Source: a virus
Virus record (IMG/VR): IMGVR_UViG_3300047508_000099
Coordinates: 1-41,956 of that record
Length of the DNA stretch: 41,956 nucleotides
Reading direction: 5' to 3' (one strand)
Below the pieces are notes generated by a model that ran no database searches, was not told the origin of the DNA, and saw only the letters and a program-made list of their open reading frames with translations. The position numbers and the translations under genes are program-made. Shown one piece after another: positions 15,934-22,732 of this stretch (position 1 is the first letter of the stretch; each line of letters opens with the position of its first letter).

Positions 15934-16067
15934 GGTATCCCTGTTTGAACTGTCCCCACACGCATAGGGAACACTCCATGTATTCACCGCAGCATTGTCT
16001 GATTGAAGGGTGTACCTGTTCAGGGCTGAAAATTGATAACTGGCAGATTCCGTCTAGGATCTCTTAA
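15684..16067 (+). CDS. Overlapping-frame protein (127 aa) with C-terminal zinc motif
   Basis: GTG 15684 is placed 5 nt after AAAGGAG (15672-15678), a strong site that lies inside the preceding coiled-coil gene. The first 84 codons overlap that gene by 250 nt in a different frame and encode a disordered Gly/Asp/Pro/Ser segment. The unique last 44 codons encode YPCLNCPHTHREHS ... HCLIEGCTCSG, a C-x2-C-x-H-x4-H ... C-x4-C-x-C pattern also seen at 25825-26439. The zinc motif beyond the overlap argues that this frame is real. Confidence 0.65.
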   Translation: MEILDTDGSSGSGPGGDDADKPGQDQGKPSEVPSGAAGKEDRPSETPQGKEDLPDKSHEEPTAGAGPKFVPSVPSANRNRSKVGYPCLNCPHTHREHSMYSPQHCLIEGCTCSGLKIDNWQIPSRIS

Positions 16068-16153
16068 CGTCTGAAGTACCACTGGATCGCGCCGATGGTA
16101 AAGACTCCCAGGATAAACCCGACAAGAAACCAGGCAAACGACACTTCATCCAT
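16064..16153 (-). CDS. Membrane microprotein, 29 aa
   Basis: ATG at 16153 overlaps the preceding minus-strand stop by 8 nt (ATGGATGA). The product MDEVSFAWFLVGFILGVFTI plus a short basic end (WYFRR) is a single transmembrane helix with an acidic N-terminus and positive C-terminus. Its stop overlaps the convergent plus-strand stop in a shared TTAA. Last gene of the minus-strand operon; function unknown. Confidence 0.5.
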   Translation of the reverse strand: MDEVSFAWFLVGFILGVFTIGAIQWYFRR

Positions 16154-16337
16154 TCGACTTTTCGACCGCAGCGCCAGTGCCGTCCGTCCTCTGCAAGATT
16201 CGGGTGAGGGCTTGGTTGGCGCTGGCTTCCATGTTATACTGCCGCCCCTCGTTCCGATCTTCTGTCCAGCCTGCCGGGACGCCGTATTGCCAGTAGAACT
16301 TTTTGCCGTCCACTTCTTTAAAGATGCGGAAACTCAC
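16146..16337 (-). CDS. Small hypothetical protein (63 aa)
   Basis: GTG start at 16337 overlaps the upstream stop (GTGA). The sequence MSFRIFKEVDGKKFYWQYGV followed by PAGWTEDRNEG suggests a small beta protein. A C-terminal helix (ASANQALTRILQRT) ends the chain. No family recognised. Coupled at both ends to microproteins. Confidence 0.55.
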   Translation of the reverse strand: MSFRIFKEVDGKKFYWQYGVPAGWTEDRNEGRQYNMEASANQALTRILQRTDGTGAAVEKSNG

Positions 16338-16399
16338 GATCTCGGCCTATTCATCCACACGACCAAGATGATTAAGAGCGCCAGGGCGAAGAGGATCAT
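16334..16399 (-). CDS. Membrane microprotein, 21 aa
   Basis: ATG 16399 overlaps the upstream stop (ATGA), and the ORF's own stop overlaps the next GTG (GTGA). It encodes an almost pure hydrophobic helix (MILFALALLIILVVW) with a short basic tail. The perfect coupling at both ends favours real translation, but 21 codons is close to the limit of what can be argued from sequence. Confidence 0.4.
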   Translation of the reverse strand: MILFALALLIILVVWMNRPRS

Positions 16400-16539
16400 A
16401 CCCAGCCCATCATCTGAGCGTATAATTGCTCTAAGATATAGCTGACGTTTTGCCAATCATTGTTGGCCTCCATGGTGTGCAACCAAGTATGCTGTTCATT
16501 AGGCCAGTAGGAAAAGTTTTCTTCGTGGATCTCGATCAC
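16396..16539 (-). CDS. Small acidic protein, 47 aa
   Basis: GTG 16539 overlaps the upstream stop (GTGA). The product (VIEIHEENFSYWPNEQHTW ... YAQMMGWV) is acidic, rich in Trp, His and Asn. A 47-codon protein-like composition between coupled neighbours supports it. Function unknown. Confidence 0.5.
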   Translation of the reverse strand: MIEIHEENFSYWPNEQHTWLHTMEANNDWQNVSYILEQLYAQMMGWV

Positions 16540-16844
16540 TTCCCACTCCTTCGCGCCAGCTCGACTAATGTACGGAGTCTCTCTGCGATAAATAACCCAT
16601 TATGGTCTCGAAAATGCCCCACACTAATATCGGTCGCTAATCTGAAAATTTCATTTTCCACTTCATCCGTCGAAGCGGAGGGCGCGTAATGAGGATTTCC
16701 GCACTGGGATTCGGCGATACAAGTGCATTCCTTCTTTTCTTCTCTGGGCTGGACGATAGGCATTAACGCTTTCACAAATGGAGTGGCATTGAGCCAATTA
16801 CATTGATGACATTTACACTCTTGATAATTTACATGGACCGACAC
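16536..16844 (-). CDS. Small Cys-rich protein (102 aa)
   Basis: GTG 16844 is preferred over ATG 16868 because AAAGGAG lies 7 nt before it and it follows the upstream stop at once. N-terminal ECKCHQCNW and ECTCIAESQC give two Cys clusters about 30 residues apart, likely one zinc site. The C-terminal half is helical (NEIFRLATDISVG, AERLRTLVELARRSG). Function unknown. Confidence 0.6.
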   Translation of the reverse strand: MSVHVNYQECKCHQCNWLNATPFVKALMPIVQPREEKKECTCIAESQCGNPHYAPSASTDEVENEIFRLATDISVGHFRDHNGLFIAERLRTLVELARRSGK

Positions 16845-16845
16845 G

Positions 16846-17103
16846 TTAGGACTCCTTTGAACTGCCAACGGCCTTGTCGTAGGCGGCGAGTTTCCGCATC
16901 AGCTCCGTCTCTTTCTTCCCAAACTCGTCGCGCTCTTTGGCGAGTAAGGCGAGAAGGAAGGCGTTCTCGGATTGGAGAGCCCAGTTCTCTCGTTCCAGTT
17001 TCTTAACCTCTGGCGAGATCCCACAATCACAGGACGGGCATATATCAGGACCGCCCATTGACGGACGCACATCTTTGTCTCCACATAATCTGCAATCACT
17101 CAT
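16846..17103 (-). CDS. Zinc-ribbon plus coiled-coil protein (85 aa)
   Basis: Residues 4-27 contain CRLCGDKD and CPSCDCG, a Cys4 ribbon. Residues 30-80 form a continuous Leu/Glu/Lys coiled coil (VKKLERENWALQSENAFLL). The start overlaps the upstream microprotein stop by 8 nt (ATGAGTGA). The layout suggests a small zinc adaptor that dimerises through its helix. Confidence 0.7.
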   Translation of the reverse strand: MSDCRLCGDKDVRPSMGGPDICPSCDCGISPEVKKLERENWALQSENAFLLALLAKERDEFGKKETELMRKLAAYDKAVGSSKES

Positions 17104-17257
17104 CGCCGGGGGCTCCTTTGGATTCGTGATCCGACGGAAGGTCGGGCATCACGTAGAAATGAATTACCACCACCGGCCTCCGGTTATCGTCCCAGGGCAT
17201 TTTGTTCTTCCGGTAAAACGACATAAAGAACGAATCGTCGATACGGCCATTGGTCAC
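17096..17257 (-). CDS. Small hypothetical protein, 53 aa
   Basis: GTG 17257 overlaps the cytosine methyltransferase stop (GTGA); the ORF ends inside the start of the zinc-ribbon gene. Sequence VTNGRIDDSFFMSFYRKNKM, then PVVVIHFYVMPD, shows a strand-rich core with a disordered end. The 150-base gap it fills is otherwise unexplained. No family recognised. Confidence 0.55.
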   Translation of the reverse strand: MTNGRIDDSFFMSFYRKNKMPWDDNRRPVVVIHFYVMPDLPSDHESKGAPGDE

Positions 17258-18057
17258 TTCAGCCCCATCAGCCTTTCAAACGCTTCCCGCGCTTGGGCCG
17301 GAACCACGGCGTTGCCCAGGCCTCTAAGACGGTCCACCCGGAAGGGTACCCCATGAGCCACTCGACCCACGTCGGGTTCAGTTGCCCACCAGCCACCGTT
17401 GCCAGGTTCTGCCCCCCTTGGCCATGTTCTCCGGGGTTCTGCCCCGCGCGGGCCGTTGGAGTCGGCCACATCCCGGCGCGGGCCATCGCGTCCAGACTCG
17501 CTCCGCTCTGCCTTCCGTTCCCGGACGTCCCGCCCCGCCGACCGTGCCCATTCGGACTCATTCCCGTGTCGGGCGTGGGCAAGCAACCACCATCGTTCGC
17601 GCCGGTGATTCGCGCCCACATCTTGAGCGGATAAAATGCCCCATCGACAGTCATACCGTAGGCGGCAAAGCTCGCCAACGACTCGTTCTGCTCCTCGAAC
17701 AGTAATCGCTGAAACGTTCTCCAAGAAGACGAAGCGGGGTCGTATTTCGCCGATAAGCCGAGCGACCTCGAAGAATAAGCCGCTTCGCTTTCCGTCCAAG
17801 CCTTCTCCGCGTCCCGCAACGGAAATGTCTTGGCAGGGGAACCCGCCATAAATGATGTCGATGGCGGGGAGTTCTGTCCCGCACAGAGTTTTAACATCGT
17901 CGCAAATGGGGGCCTTTGGTAAGTCTCCGCAAGCCATCCGTGAAAGTAACACCCCGCAAGCGTATCGCTCGTTCTCACAGTAGGCGACTGGCCGCACGTA
18001 ATCTTCCAGGGCTTTAGTGAGTCCTCCGATTCCGCTAAATAAATCCAGGCCATACAC
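17254..18057 (-). CDS. dcm: DNA cytosine-5 methyltransferase (267 aa)
   Basis: Methylates cytosine C5 in a specific DNA sequence using SAM. Motif I DLFSGIGG (residues 5-12), motif IV PCQ with catalytic Cys75, motif VI ENV (113-115), motif VIII RRERWW and motif X RGLGNAVVP are all present, so it looks active. At 267 aa it is short: the target-recognition region between VIII and X is a low-complexity Arg/Gly/Glu-rich stretch (about 165-235). Starts at GTG 18057, sharing a base with the preceding TAG. A second long frame runs through nearly the whole gene. Likely protects phage DNA from host restriction. Confidence 0.9.
   Translation of the reverse strand: MYGLDLFSGIGGLTKALEDYVRPVAYCENERYACGVLLSRMACGDLPKAPICDDVKTLCGTELPAIDIIYGGFPCQDISVAGRGEGLDGKRSGLFFEVARLIGEIRPRFVFLENVSAITVRGAERVVGELCRLRYDCRWGILSAQDVGANHRRERWWLLAHARHGNESEWARSAGRDVRERKAERSESGRDGPRRDVADSNGPRGAEPRRTWPRGAEPGNGGWWATEPDVGRVAHGVPFRVDRLRGLGNAVVPAQAREAFERLMGLK
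17268..18053 (-). CDS. Second open frame inside the cytosine methyltransferase gene (261 aa)
   Basis: This frame starts at an ATG 4 bases after the methyltransferase GTG and stays open for 261 codons on the same strand. Its product does not look random: SSSWRTFQRLLFEE, YGMTVDGAFYPLKMW, GGCLPTP, MWPTPTARAG and LNPTWVEWLMGYPSGW resemble strings I remember from proteins annotated in other phages next to or instead of cytosine methyltransferases. Two readings are possible: a truly dual-coded protein, or the out-of-frame shadow of conserved methyltransferase codons that annotators have repeatedly called. Undecided. Confidence 0.35.
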   Translation of the reverse strand: MAWIYLAESEDSLKPWKITCGQSPTVRTSDTLAGCYFHGWLAETYQRPPFATMLKLCAGQNSPPSTSFMAGSPAKTFPLRDAEKAWTESEAAYSSRSLGLSAKYDPASSSWRTFQRLLFEEQNESLASFAAYGMTVDGAFYPLKMWARITGANDGGCLPTPDTGMSPNGHGRRGGTSGNGRQSGASLDAMARAGMWPTPTARAGQNPGEHGQGGQNLATVAGGQLNPTWVEWLMGYPSGWTVLEAWATPWFRPKRGKRLKG

Positions 18058-18371
18058 TATTTGATCCCAGCGGCCTTCTTCCCCTCGGCAATCGCCGCGT
18101 CGCGCTGAGTGTCCTGCAAGGCGTCCTGGGCGATCAGGCTTTGCGGGGTGTCCGCATGAATCCCCGGTCGCTCATAGCTGGGCAGCTTTTCAGAATGGAC
18201 TCGCTCATCTGACGGCTTGACCTCCGGAATGTTATCGGTATCGGACGGCTTAAAGTCGCGATAACAATTTCCGTTATATTCCACCGTCCCAGCTGGGCAT
18301 TCAAAGGCAAACATTGTAGCGCTTGAAAGAGCTATAACAAGCACAGCAATAAGGCAGGCGAGTTTGGTCAT
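18057..18371 (-). CDS. Small exported protein (104 aa)
   Basis: Signal peptide MTKLACLIAVLVIALSSATM with a likely cleavage near residue 22 (MFAF). The mature part starts with two Cys (ECPAGTVEYNGNCYRDF), a short disulphide-loop-like motif, followed by a disordered charged region. Its start overlaps the upstream nuclease-like gene by 4 nt. A periplasmic role is inferred. Confidence 0.7.
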   Translation of the reverse strand: MTKLACLIAVLVIALSSATMFAFECPAGTVEYNGNCYRDFKPSDTDNIPEVKPSDERVHSEKLPSYERPGIHADTPQSLIAQDALQDTQRDAAIAEGKKAAGIK

Positions 18372-18808
18372 AAGACCTCCACAGGTTCAGGCGTTACTTC
18401 CTTAAACTTCACTTCGGGACCATCTAAATACGCTTCCAAAACGCGCAGCGTCCAGGTTTTACGCTTGCCCCGGTCCCCGCGCTTTCCCCATCCAAAAATA
18501 GAGAAACGGTTGTGGCACAACAGAACGGGGAGATGCGGGTTGGGCGGAAAAGGCTGGCCTTTCATCTTTCCGCTTTGCCGCACCCCTCCGTTCAGATAGG
18601 CTTTGACGTGTTCGGCCACAGCTCCGTTGTCCTCGCAGGCGTTGATGTACCAGGTTCCTACGAAGTCATGGCGCACAGCGGCCAGATCCGCCAACCCTAA
18701 GAAGTCCTTCCGGATGTTTGCGCCCATGATCCAGCGTTCCGTAACGTCCACATGCCAGCCCAAGTGTTCTAGATATTCCTTGGAACGCTGTAAAGCGACC
18801 GATGCCAT
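18368..18808 (-). CDS. PD-(D/E)XK-like nuclease family protein (146 aa)
   Basis: The pattern VALQRSKEYLEHLGWHVDVTE, then a basic residue pair and DFLGLADLAAVR, matches small phage restriction-fold proteins in which an N-terminal helix is followed by a D-x-n-acidic strand (usually ERW...RKDLFGxxDLLAI). The acidic residues Asp (DFLG) and Asp (ADL) fit the metal site, while the E-x-K part is not clear; NACEDNGAV is the next strand. It could be a resolvase-like or recombination nuclease working with the Sak4 and SSB-like proteins upstream. Confidence 0.55.
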   Translation of the reverse strand: MASVALQRSKEYLEHLGWHVDVTERWIMGANIRKDFLGLADLAAVRHDFVGTWYINACEDNGAVAEHVKAYLNGGVRQSGKMKGQPFPPNPHLPVLLCHNRFSIFGWGKRGDRGKRKTWTLRVLEAYLDGPEVKFKEVTPEPVEVL

Positions 18809-19155
18809 CAGAACGGGACTTCATCTTCGACCTTGGTGAATTTCTGACGGATCGTTCCCTTTTTATCGACTAGATGTTCGACCGTTGCTGTAAAGCTCTT
18901 CCCTGGAACTTGGTCAGTATCAAGCTGAAATTTTCCAGGGCTTTCTTCTTTGCATCCCAGGATTCGCAATAAGTCCTTCATCTCGTTTCCGAACATCACT
19001 TGTTCGAATAAGATGCCGTTTTCTTCGAGCGTCCAGATGTAACCATAAGCATTGCCCAGCTTTTTTCCGACAACTTTCTCAACCGTGAAGGTGTGTTTAC
19101 CATCTGCGATCTTTTTGTCAGGATATTGGCTATTTGTGTCAATTAACTCTTGCAT
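18808..19155 (-). CDS. Single-stranded DNA-binding-like protein (115 aa)
   Basis: A small beta-rich protein (HTFTVEKVVGKKLGNAYGYIW, KSFTATVEHLVDKKG) whose C-terminus EDEVPF is an acidic, Phe-ending tail like that of SSB proteins. It follows the recombinase gene in the same operon, where Sak4-type recombinases are often paired with an SSB. It resembles DUF669-type phage SSB-like proteins, but the OB-fold is inferred. GAGGAAAAT before its ATG lies inside the upstream HNH gene, which overlaps it by 17 nt. Confidence 0.55.
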   Translation of the reverse strand: MQELIDTNSQYPDKKIADGKHTFTVEKVVGKKLGNAYGYIWTLEENGILFEQVMFGNEMKDLLRILGCKEESPGKFQLDTDQVPGKSFTATVEHLVDKKGTIRQKFTKVEDEVPF

Positions 19156-19522
19156 ATTTTCCTCCTGCTCTCATTTTATGACGGCCTTTTTTATAGCTGT
19201 CATTTAGATTGTCTGCATTGGTTCCAATCTGCAGATGATCTGGATTAACACAGGGTGGATTGTCACAGATATGCATGACAACCAATCCTTTAGGGATTGG
19301 ACCCTTATGGATCATGTAGGACATCCGATGACTTTTTTCTAGTAATTCTCGCCCCATCGCAATACGACCATAACCATTTGGATCTTTATGGCCTGTCCAC
19401 AACCAACACTTTTTCGTCTTTTTTACCTTTTCGAAAAAACGTCGGCGGACGGTATGCCAAGGACTATCGTGTCCTCTACAGTCAGGATATTTTCCAGTAG
19501 CATCCGTAAATTCCCGGCTCAC
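19139..19522 (-). CDS. HNH endonuclease (127 aa), probable homing gene
   Basis: The HNH_3-type fold is clear: CWLWTGHKDPNGYGRI, SHRMSYMIHKGPIPKGLVV, then MHICDNPPCVNPDHLQIGT and N-x2-N-x2-D. His, Asn and the zinc-binding Cys pairs are present, so it is likely active. GTG start overlaps the Sak4 stop (GTGA) and its end runs 17 nt into the SSB-like gene. It sits between two genes of one pathway, as free-standing homing endonucleases do. More AT-rich than its neighbours. Confidence 0.88.
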   Translation of the reverse strand: MSREFTDATGKYPDCRGHDSPWHTVRRRFFEKVKKTKKCWLWTGHKDPNGYGRIAMGRELLEKSHRMSYMIHKGPIPKGLVVMHICDNPPCVNPDHLQIGTNADNLNDSYKKGRHKMRAGGKYARVN

Positions 19523-20394
19523 TTCGCATCCCCTTTCAGTTTCTTCGCCAGAAATTCCAAGAATTTCGCCGCGTTGTCCTGGCTCAAGTCTTCCAGCTCA
19601 ACGGCCTGGGCCTTGGTCAGCCATTTGTCGAGATCTTCTTCCGTGATCTTGAGCAGTTCGACGATACGCTTAATTTCCGTAAGCTGGTCCGGCGTGGCGA
19701 GGACAATGGGCGCAACGTCTTCATCAATAACCGATGCCCCATACAGTTTTTGGAACGTTGGAAAGTCGAGATTGATGTCGGTAAGAACTGGAAATGCATC
19801 AATACGTGACTTAGCGACTGTAGCAAACCGTTTAGTTCCGACCATTTTTGTCTGCAGCCACAAGTCCAACTCATAGTGAAGTTTTTTATAACCGTCGTAT
19901 GTCGAACCGGCATAGATCAGCTCCCTTTCCCTGCGCTCCCATTTGTCTTTCTGGTGGCAGATCAAAATAACGTTCATCGGCAGGCGCTCGAGCCAGGTCA
20001 GGAGTTTGCGCGTCGGTTTGTCAGCCTCGCGCTTATCTTTTCCAAAGTCTGAGCCAATTCGATCTTCAGCCGCAGCAGCTTCAAGGTTGTAGAGTTTGGA
20101 AAAACTGTCAATAACCAGTGTTCTATAGGGGTGCTTTGTCGTAGCGAGTTCGCGAATTTGTCCAAGGACTTCTTGAAAGTCTTGCGATCCTTGTTCTGGG
20201 CCGAAGTAAATCCCTTCCGCTTCTTTAAGTCGTTTGACATATTGCTCCCTCTGGGCTCCCGATTCGGTGTCGATAAAGTACGGCGCTGGCCAGTTCAGGC
20301 TGAAATATGTTTTGCCTGTCCCCGGTTCTCCCGATAACATGATGTGCGGCTTTCTGGCTTTGACGATCTCCGGCTTGATTCCCTTTAGTGCCAT
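19519..20394 (-). CDS. Sak4-like RecA-fold recombinase/ATPase (291 aa)
   Basis: P-loop SGEPGTGKT at residues 21-29, Walker B TLVIDS, a sensor-like ICHQK, and the FIDTESG strand identify the AAA_24/Sak4 group of single-domain RecA-like proteins used for phage single-strand annealing and recombination. Length is typical. AAAAAGGAG lies 7-8 nt before the ATG. Acts with the SSB-like gene downstream, now separated by an HNH insertion. Confidence 0.8.
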   Translation of the reverse strand: MALKGIKPEIVKARKPHIMLSGEPGTGKTYFSLNWPAPYFIDTESGAQREQYVKRLKEAEGIYFGPEQGSQDFQEVLGQIRELATTKHPYRTLVIDSFSKLYNLEAAAAEDRIGSDFGKDKREADKPTRKLLTWLERLPMNVILICHQKDKWERRERELIYAGSTYDGYKKLHYELDLWLQTKMVGTKRFATVAKSRIDAFPVLTDINLDFPTFQKLYGASVIDEDVAPIVLATPDQLTEIKRIVELLKITEEDLDKWLTKAQAVELEDLSQDNAAKFLEFLAKKLKGDAK

Positions 20395-20438
20395 GTCTGA
20401 CTCCTTTTTATAGTCCCTGAGGACTGGTTTGAAATCGG

Positions 20439-20930
20439 TTAGATCGCCATCTTCATCTGCGCCCGTTCCCTGGCGATCCTGGCGTTGGCAATGGGAACAT
20501 TCTTCGTATTGAATTTATTATGGAGTCGAGGATGTTCCTGCCGCGTTACAGGTATAAGGTTTACAATCGTATCGTCCATGGAATCGTTGTTAATATGGTG
20601 AATGCACATGCCCGCAGGAATCGCACCATTTTCTTTGATCCATAGCCACTTAGCGTATTCCATCCAATTCTGTGATCCTGCTTTGAAGTCGTCCTTGAAT
20701 TTAATCCATCGTCGCGGAGTATGGGAATTTTTATCGGCCCTCACTGTGATAGTCCCAATCGAAACCCAATTAATGCTCTTTTCGCCTTTCTTAAATTCTG
20801 TTTGCGGAGAAACGCGAACACCTCTCCGGCCTTTATTCCACGGAACAATCCCCTTCTGAAAACTTGTTCTATTTGCAGCGTTTCCAACAGCAAACTTATT
20901 TCCAAGGAGATAACTGTCATCTCGATTCAT
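20439..20930 (-). CDS. HNH endonuclease with NUMOD3-like repeats and methyltransferase-like tail (163 aa)
   Basis: N-terminal GNKFAVGNAANRTSFQKG and PWNKGRRG are NUMOD3-like DNA-binding repeats seen in homing endonucleases. The central IHHINNDSMDDTIVNLIPV, with a following H-x2-LH, is the HNH core. The last 17 residues (IANARIARERAQMKMAI) match the C-terminus of the upstream DNA methyltransferase (IAEARIARERNQLKMAI) at 14 of 17 positions. ATG overlaps the methyltransferase stop (ATGA). The body is AT-rich; the shared tail is GC-rich like the rest of the phage. This points to insertion into the end of the methyltransferase gene. Confidence 0.88.
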   Translation of the reverse strand: MNRDDSYLLGNKFAVGNAANRTSFQKGIVPWNKGRRGVRVSPQTEFKKGEKSINWVSIGTITVRADKNSHTPRRWIKFKDDFKAGSQNWMEYAKWLWIKENGAIPAGMCIHHINNDSMDDTIVNLIPVTRQEHPRLHNKFNTKNVPIANARIARERAQMKMAI

Positions 20931-22303
20931 ATAGCCATTTTTAATTGATTTCTCTCTCTTGCGATCCTTGCCTCTGCAATTTTGACGTATTCAATATTCA
21001 TTTCTATTCCTAGCCAAGGTCTGTTATGAAATTCTGCCGCCCACAATGTGCTTCCTGATCCACAGAACGGATCTAAAACGATCCCGCCCGTTGGGGTGCG
21101 GGTGAGTTGGCAGAGGTATTTCATCAACTCCAAAGGCTTCACTGTTGGATGGTGGTTGGCCGAGGGCTTATTACTTCCCATCTTTCGAGTCAGATCATCC
21201 TTCTCGTCGTTACCATGACCACGCATTTTCTGAACCTTCATTGGCAATTCATCGCACCCCTCATTCCTCTCGGCCCGGCAGGACTTGGCGACGTAGAAGA
21301 AGCGGGAGGCTCCGCTGGAGTCGCCGAATCCAAGCCCTTGAATCTCAGGACGAGCTTTCATTCCGTAGCCTTTATCACGCACTCCCGAACCGGACCAACC
21401 GCCTTTTGATTCGCCTAGTCCTCCGCTCTGTCCATCCAGCATCCCCGCCGCTTCTTCGTCCAAGAGTAAGTTGGAGGGCCAGCGGCCTTTCGGTAAAGCT
21501 GTCGCTGATCCTTTGTGTTCTCCGTAAGCGTTGCCAGTGGTGCGAGCTTCGCCTTTCTTCGCCCATTCCTGAGCGGTGTAGTCATGTGTCCCAATCCTCC
21601 CACCATCCACATTCAACCCCGCCACACCCCACTTCTCGGCGTTGGCCGCAAAGGTTCCGTCCAAGGGTTTCATGGCGACGATGATTGGCTCCCAGGCGGG
21701 TTTGAGGGCCGTTCCCCAGCCGTTCCAGAGCGTAGCGGGGAGCGTAGCGGGGCGGGGCTTGCCGCCGTCAAACATCGAGCGTGGTCCCTGGCGTTTGTAT
21801 CCCACGACCTCACGCTCGGCCTTCGCCGCCTTATCAATCGCCTTGGAGATATCCAAGGACTTCGGAAACCCCGAGCCGTAGAGCCACATCAAGCAATCGC
21901 GGATCTGCCAGCCAGTGTCTTCAAGGCCTGCGGTCATGCGGTGGAATGTCCTGGTTCCCCCTGAGACAAGCATGATCGCTCCCGGCTTGGCGATGCGGAG
22001 AGCTTCGGTTGCCCAGGAGCAACACCAGCCCTGGAAATTGCGGTTTGCTTCCACCGATCTATCGTACTCGCCAGCACAGAAGGCCTTATTCTCTGTTGAC
22101 ATGAAACCACGGCCATCCTTTCGTGGGGTGCGCCTACGCTTCTCGCGGATCGTTTTATCAATATCGAAAGCATCCCACGCCTTGCCCATAAACCCGATTC
22201 CATACGGCGGGTCCGTTATTATCGTGTCAACCCAGTTCTCCGGCCAGGTCTTCATAACCTCAATGCAGTCGCCGGTGTAGATCTTGTTTAGATCGGGAGT
22301 CAT
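20927..22303 (-). CDS. DNA N6-adenine/N4-cytosine methyltransferase (458 aa)
   Basis: Catalytic motif IV DPPYGIGF (from residue 31) comes before the SAM-binding motif I DPFCGSGST (411-419), the beta-class order of N6/N4 DNA methyltransferases. Between them lies a long recognition region with AKPGAIMLVSGG and SRFFYVAKSC. HPTVKPLELMKYL before motif I is also characteristic. It modifies phage DNA, probably against restriction, and pairs with the cytosine-5 enzyme downstream. From about codon 420 on, the gene becomes AT-rich, matching the adjacent HNH gene rather than the rest of itself. ATG overlaps the upstream stop. Confidence 0.92.
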   Translation of the reverse strand: MTPDLNKIYTGDCIEVMKTWPENWVDTIITDPPYGIGFMGKAWDAFDIDKTIREKRRRTPRKDGRGFMSTENKAFCAGEYDRSVEANRNFQGWCCSWATEALRIAKPGAIMLVSGGTRTFHRMTAGLEDTGWQIRDCLMWLYGSGFPKSLDISKAIDKAAKAEREVVGYKRQGPRSMFDGGKPRPATLPATLWNGWGTALKPAWEPIIVAMKPLDGTFAANAEKWGVAGLNVDGGRIGTHDYTAQEWAKKGEARTTGNAYGEHKGSATALPKGRWPSNLLLDEEAAGMLDGQSGGLGESKGGWSGSGVRDKGYGMKARPEIQGLGFGDSSGASRFFYVAKSCRAERNEGCDELPMKVQKMRGHGNDEKDDLTRKMGSNKPSANHHPTVKPLELMKYLCQLTRTPTGGIVLDPFCGSGSTLWAAEFHNRPWLGIEMNIEYVKIAEARIARERNQLKMAI

Positions 22304-22545
22304 TTGTCAGGGAAGGCGTCCGCCGCAACAGTCTTGTCCAGCCGGTGTTCGTAATTCCAGTCGTCAAATTCGTCGTAAGCATTCTCGGCCCACTCCTGGG
22401 CGGCTTTGACAGCTTCCTTGTAGGTATAGAGATGCGCGTGAACGTCAGCGATATGCTCGATCATGTTTTCGATCCCTTCTTCAATGTGATCCCCAACGCA
22501 TTCCGGACAGACCATCGGCACGTTCTGATCAGTCAGTTCGGCCAT
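22300..22545 (-). CDS. C2H2-like zinc-finger protein (81 aa)
   Basis: ATG 22545 chosen within a longer open frame because the upstream part overlaps another gene. Starts MAELTDQNVPMVCPECVGDH; the C-x2-C is followed about 20 residues later by H-x3-H-x-H (EHIADVHAH), a zinc-finger-like site. The rest is acidic and helical. Its stop overlaps the methyltransferase start (ATGA). Function unknown. Confidence 0.65.
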   Translation of the reverse strand: MAELTDQNVPMVCPECVGDHIEEGIENMIEHIADVHAHLYTYKEAVKAAQEWAENAYDEFDDWNYEHRLDKTVAADAFPDK

Positions 22546-22732
22546 GACGTTTGGGTTTGAAGATCTCGACGTATTCCTGCGCCATGTGGCAGACATACAT
22601 CGTCTGCGCCTGCAGGGCGACACGGCAGAATTGGCTTTGGTTAAGCTTGTCATTCTTGGCCATGTGCAGAGCCTTGCGCCACATCTGAAACCACATAAGC
22701 GAGGGAGCTTGCCAGTCGAAGGGAATCGTCAT
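22529..22732 (-). CDS. Small hypothetical protein (67 aa)
   Basis: ATG 22732 overlaps the upstream stop (ATGA). Sequence MTIPFDWQAPSLMWFQMWRK, then a Gln-rich helix (NQSQFCRVALQAQTMYVCHM) and a basic end. Rich in Met, Trp and Gln. Helical, soluble; no family recognised. Confidence 0.6.
   Translation of the reverse strand: MTIPFDWQAPSLMWFQMWRKALHMAKNDKLNQSQFCRVALQAQTMYVCHMAQEYVEIFKPKRHGRTD

Noticed and set aside
21145-21684. 179-codon plus-strand ORF opposite the N6/N4 methyltransferase
   Set aside because: Ser/Arg/Pro-rich shadow; the opposite strand carries complete methyltransferase motifs.
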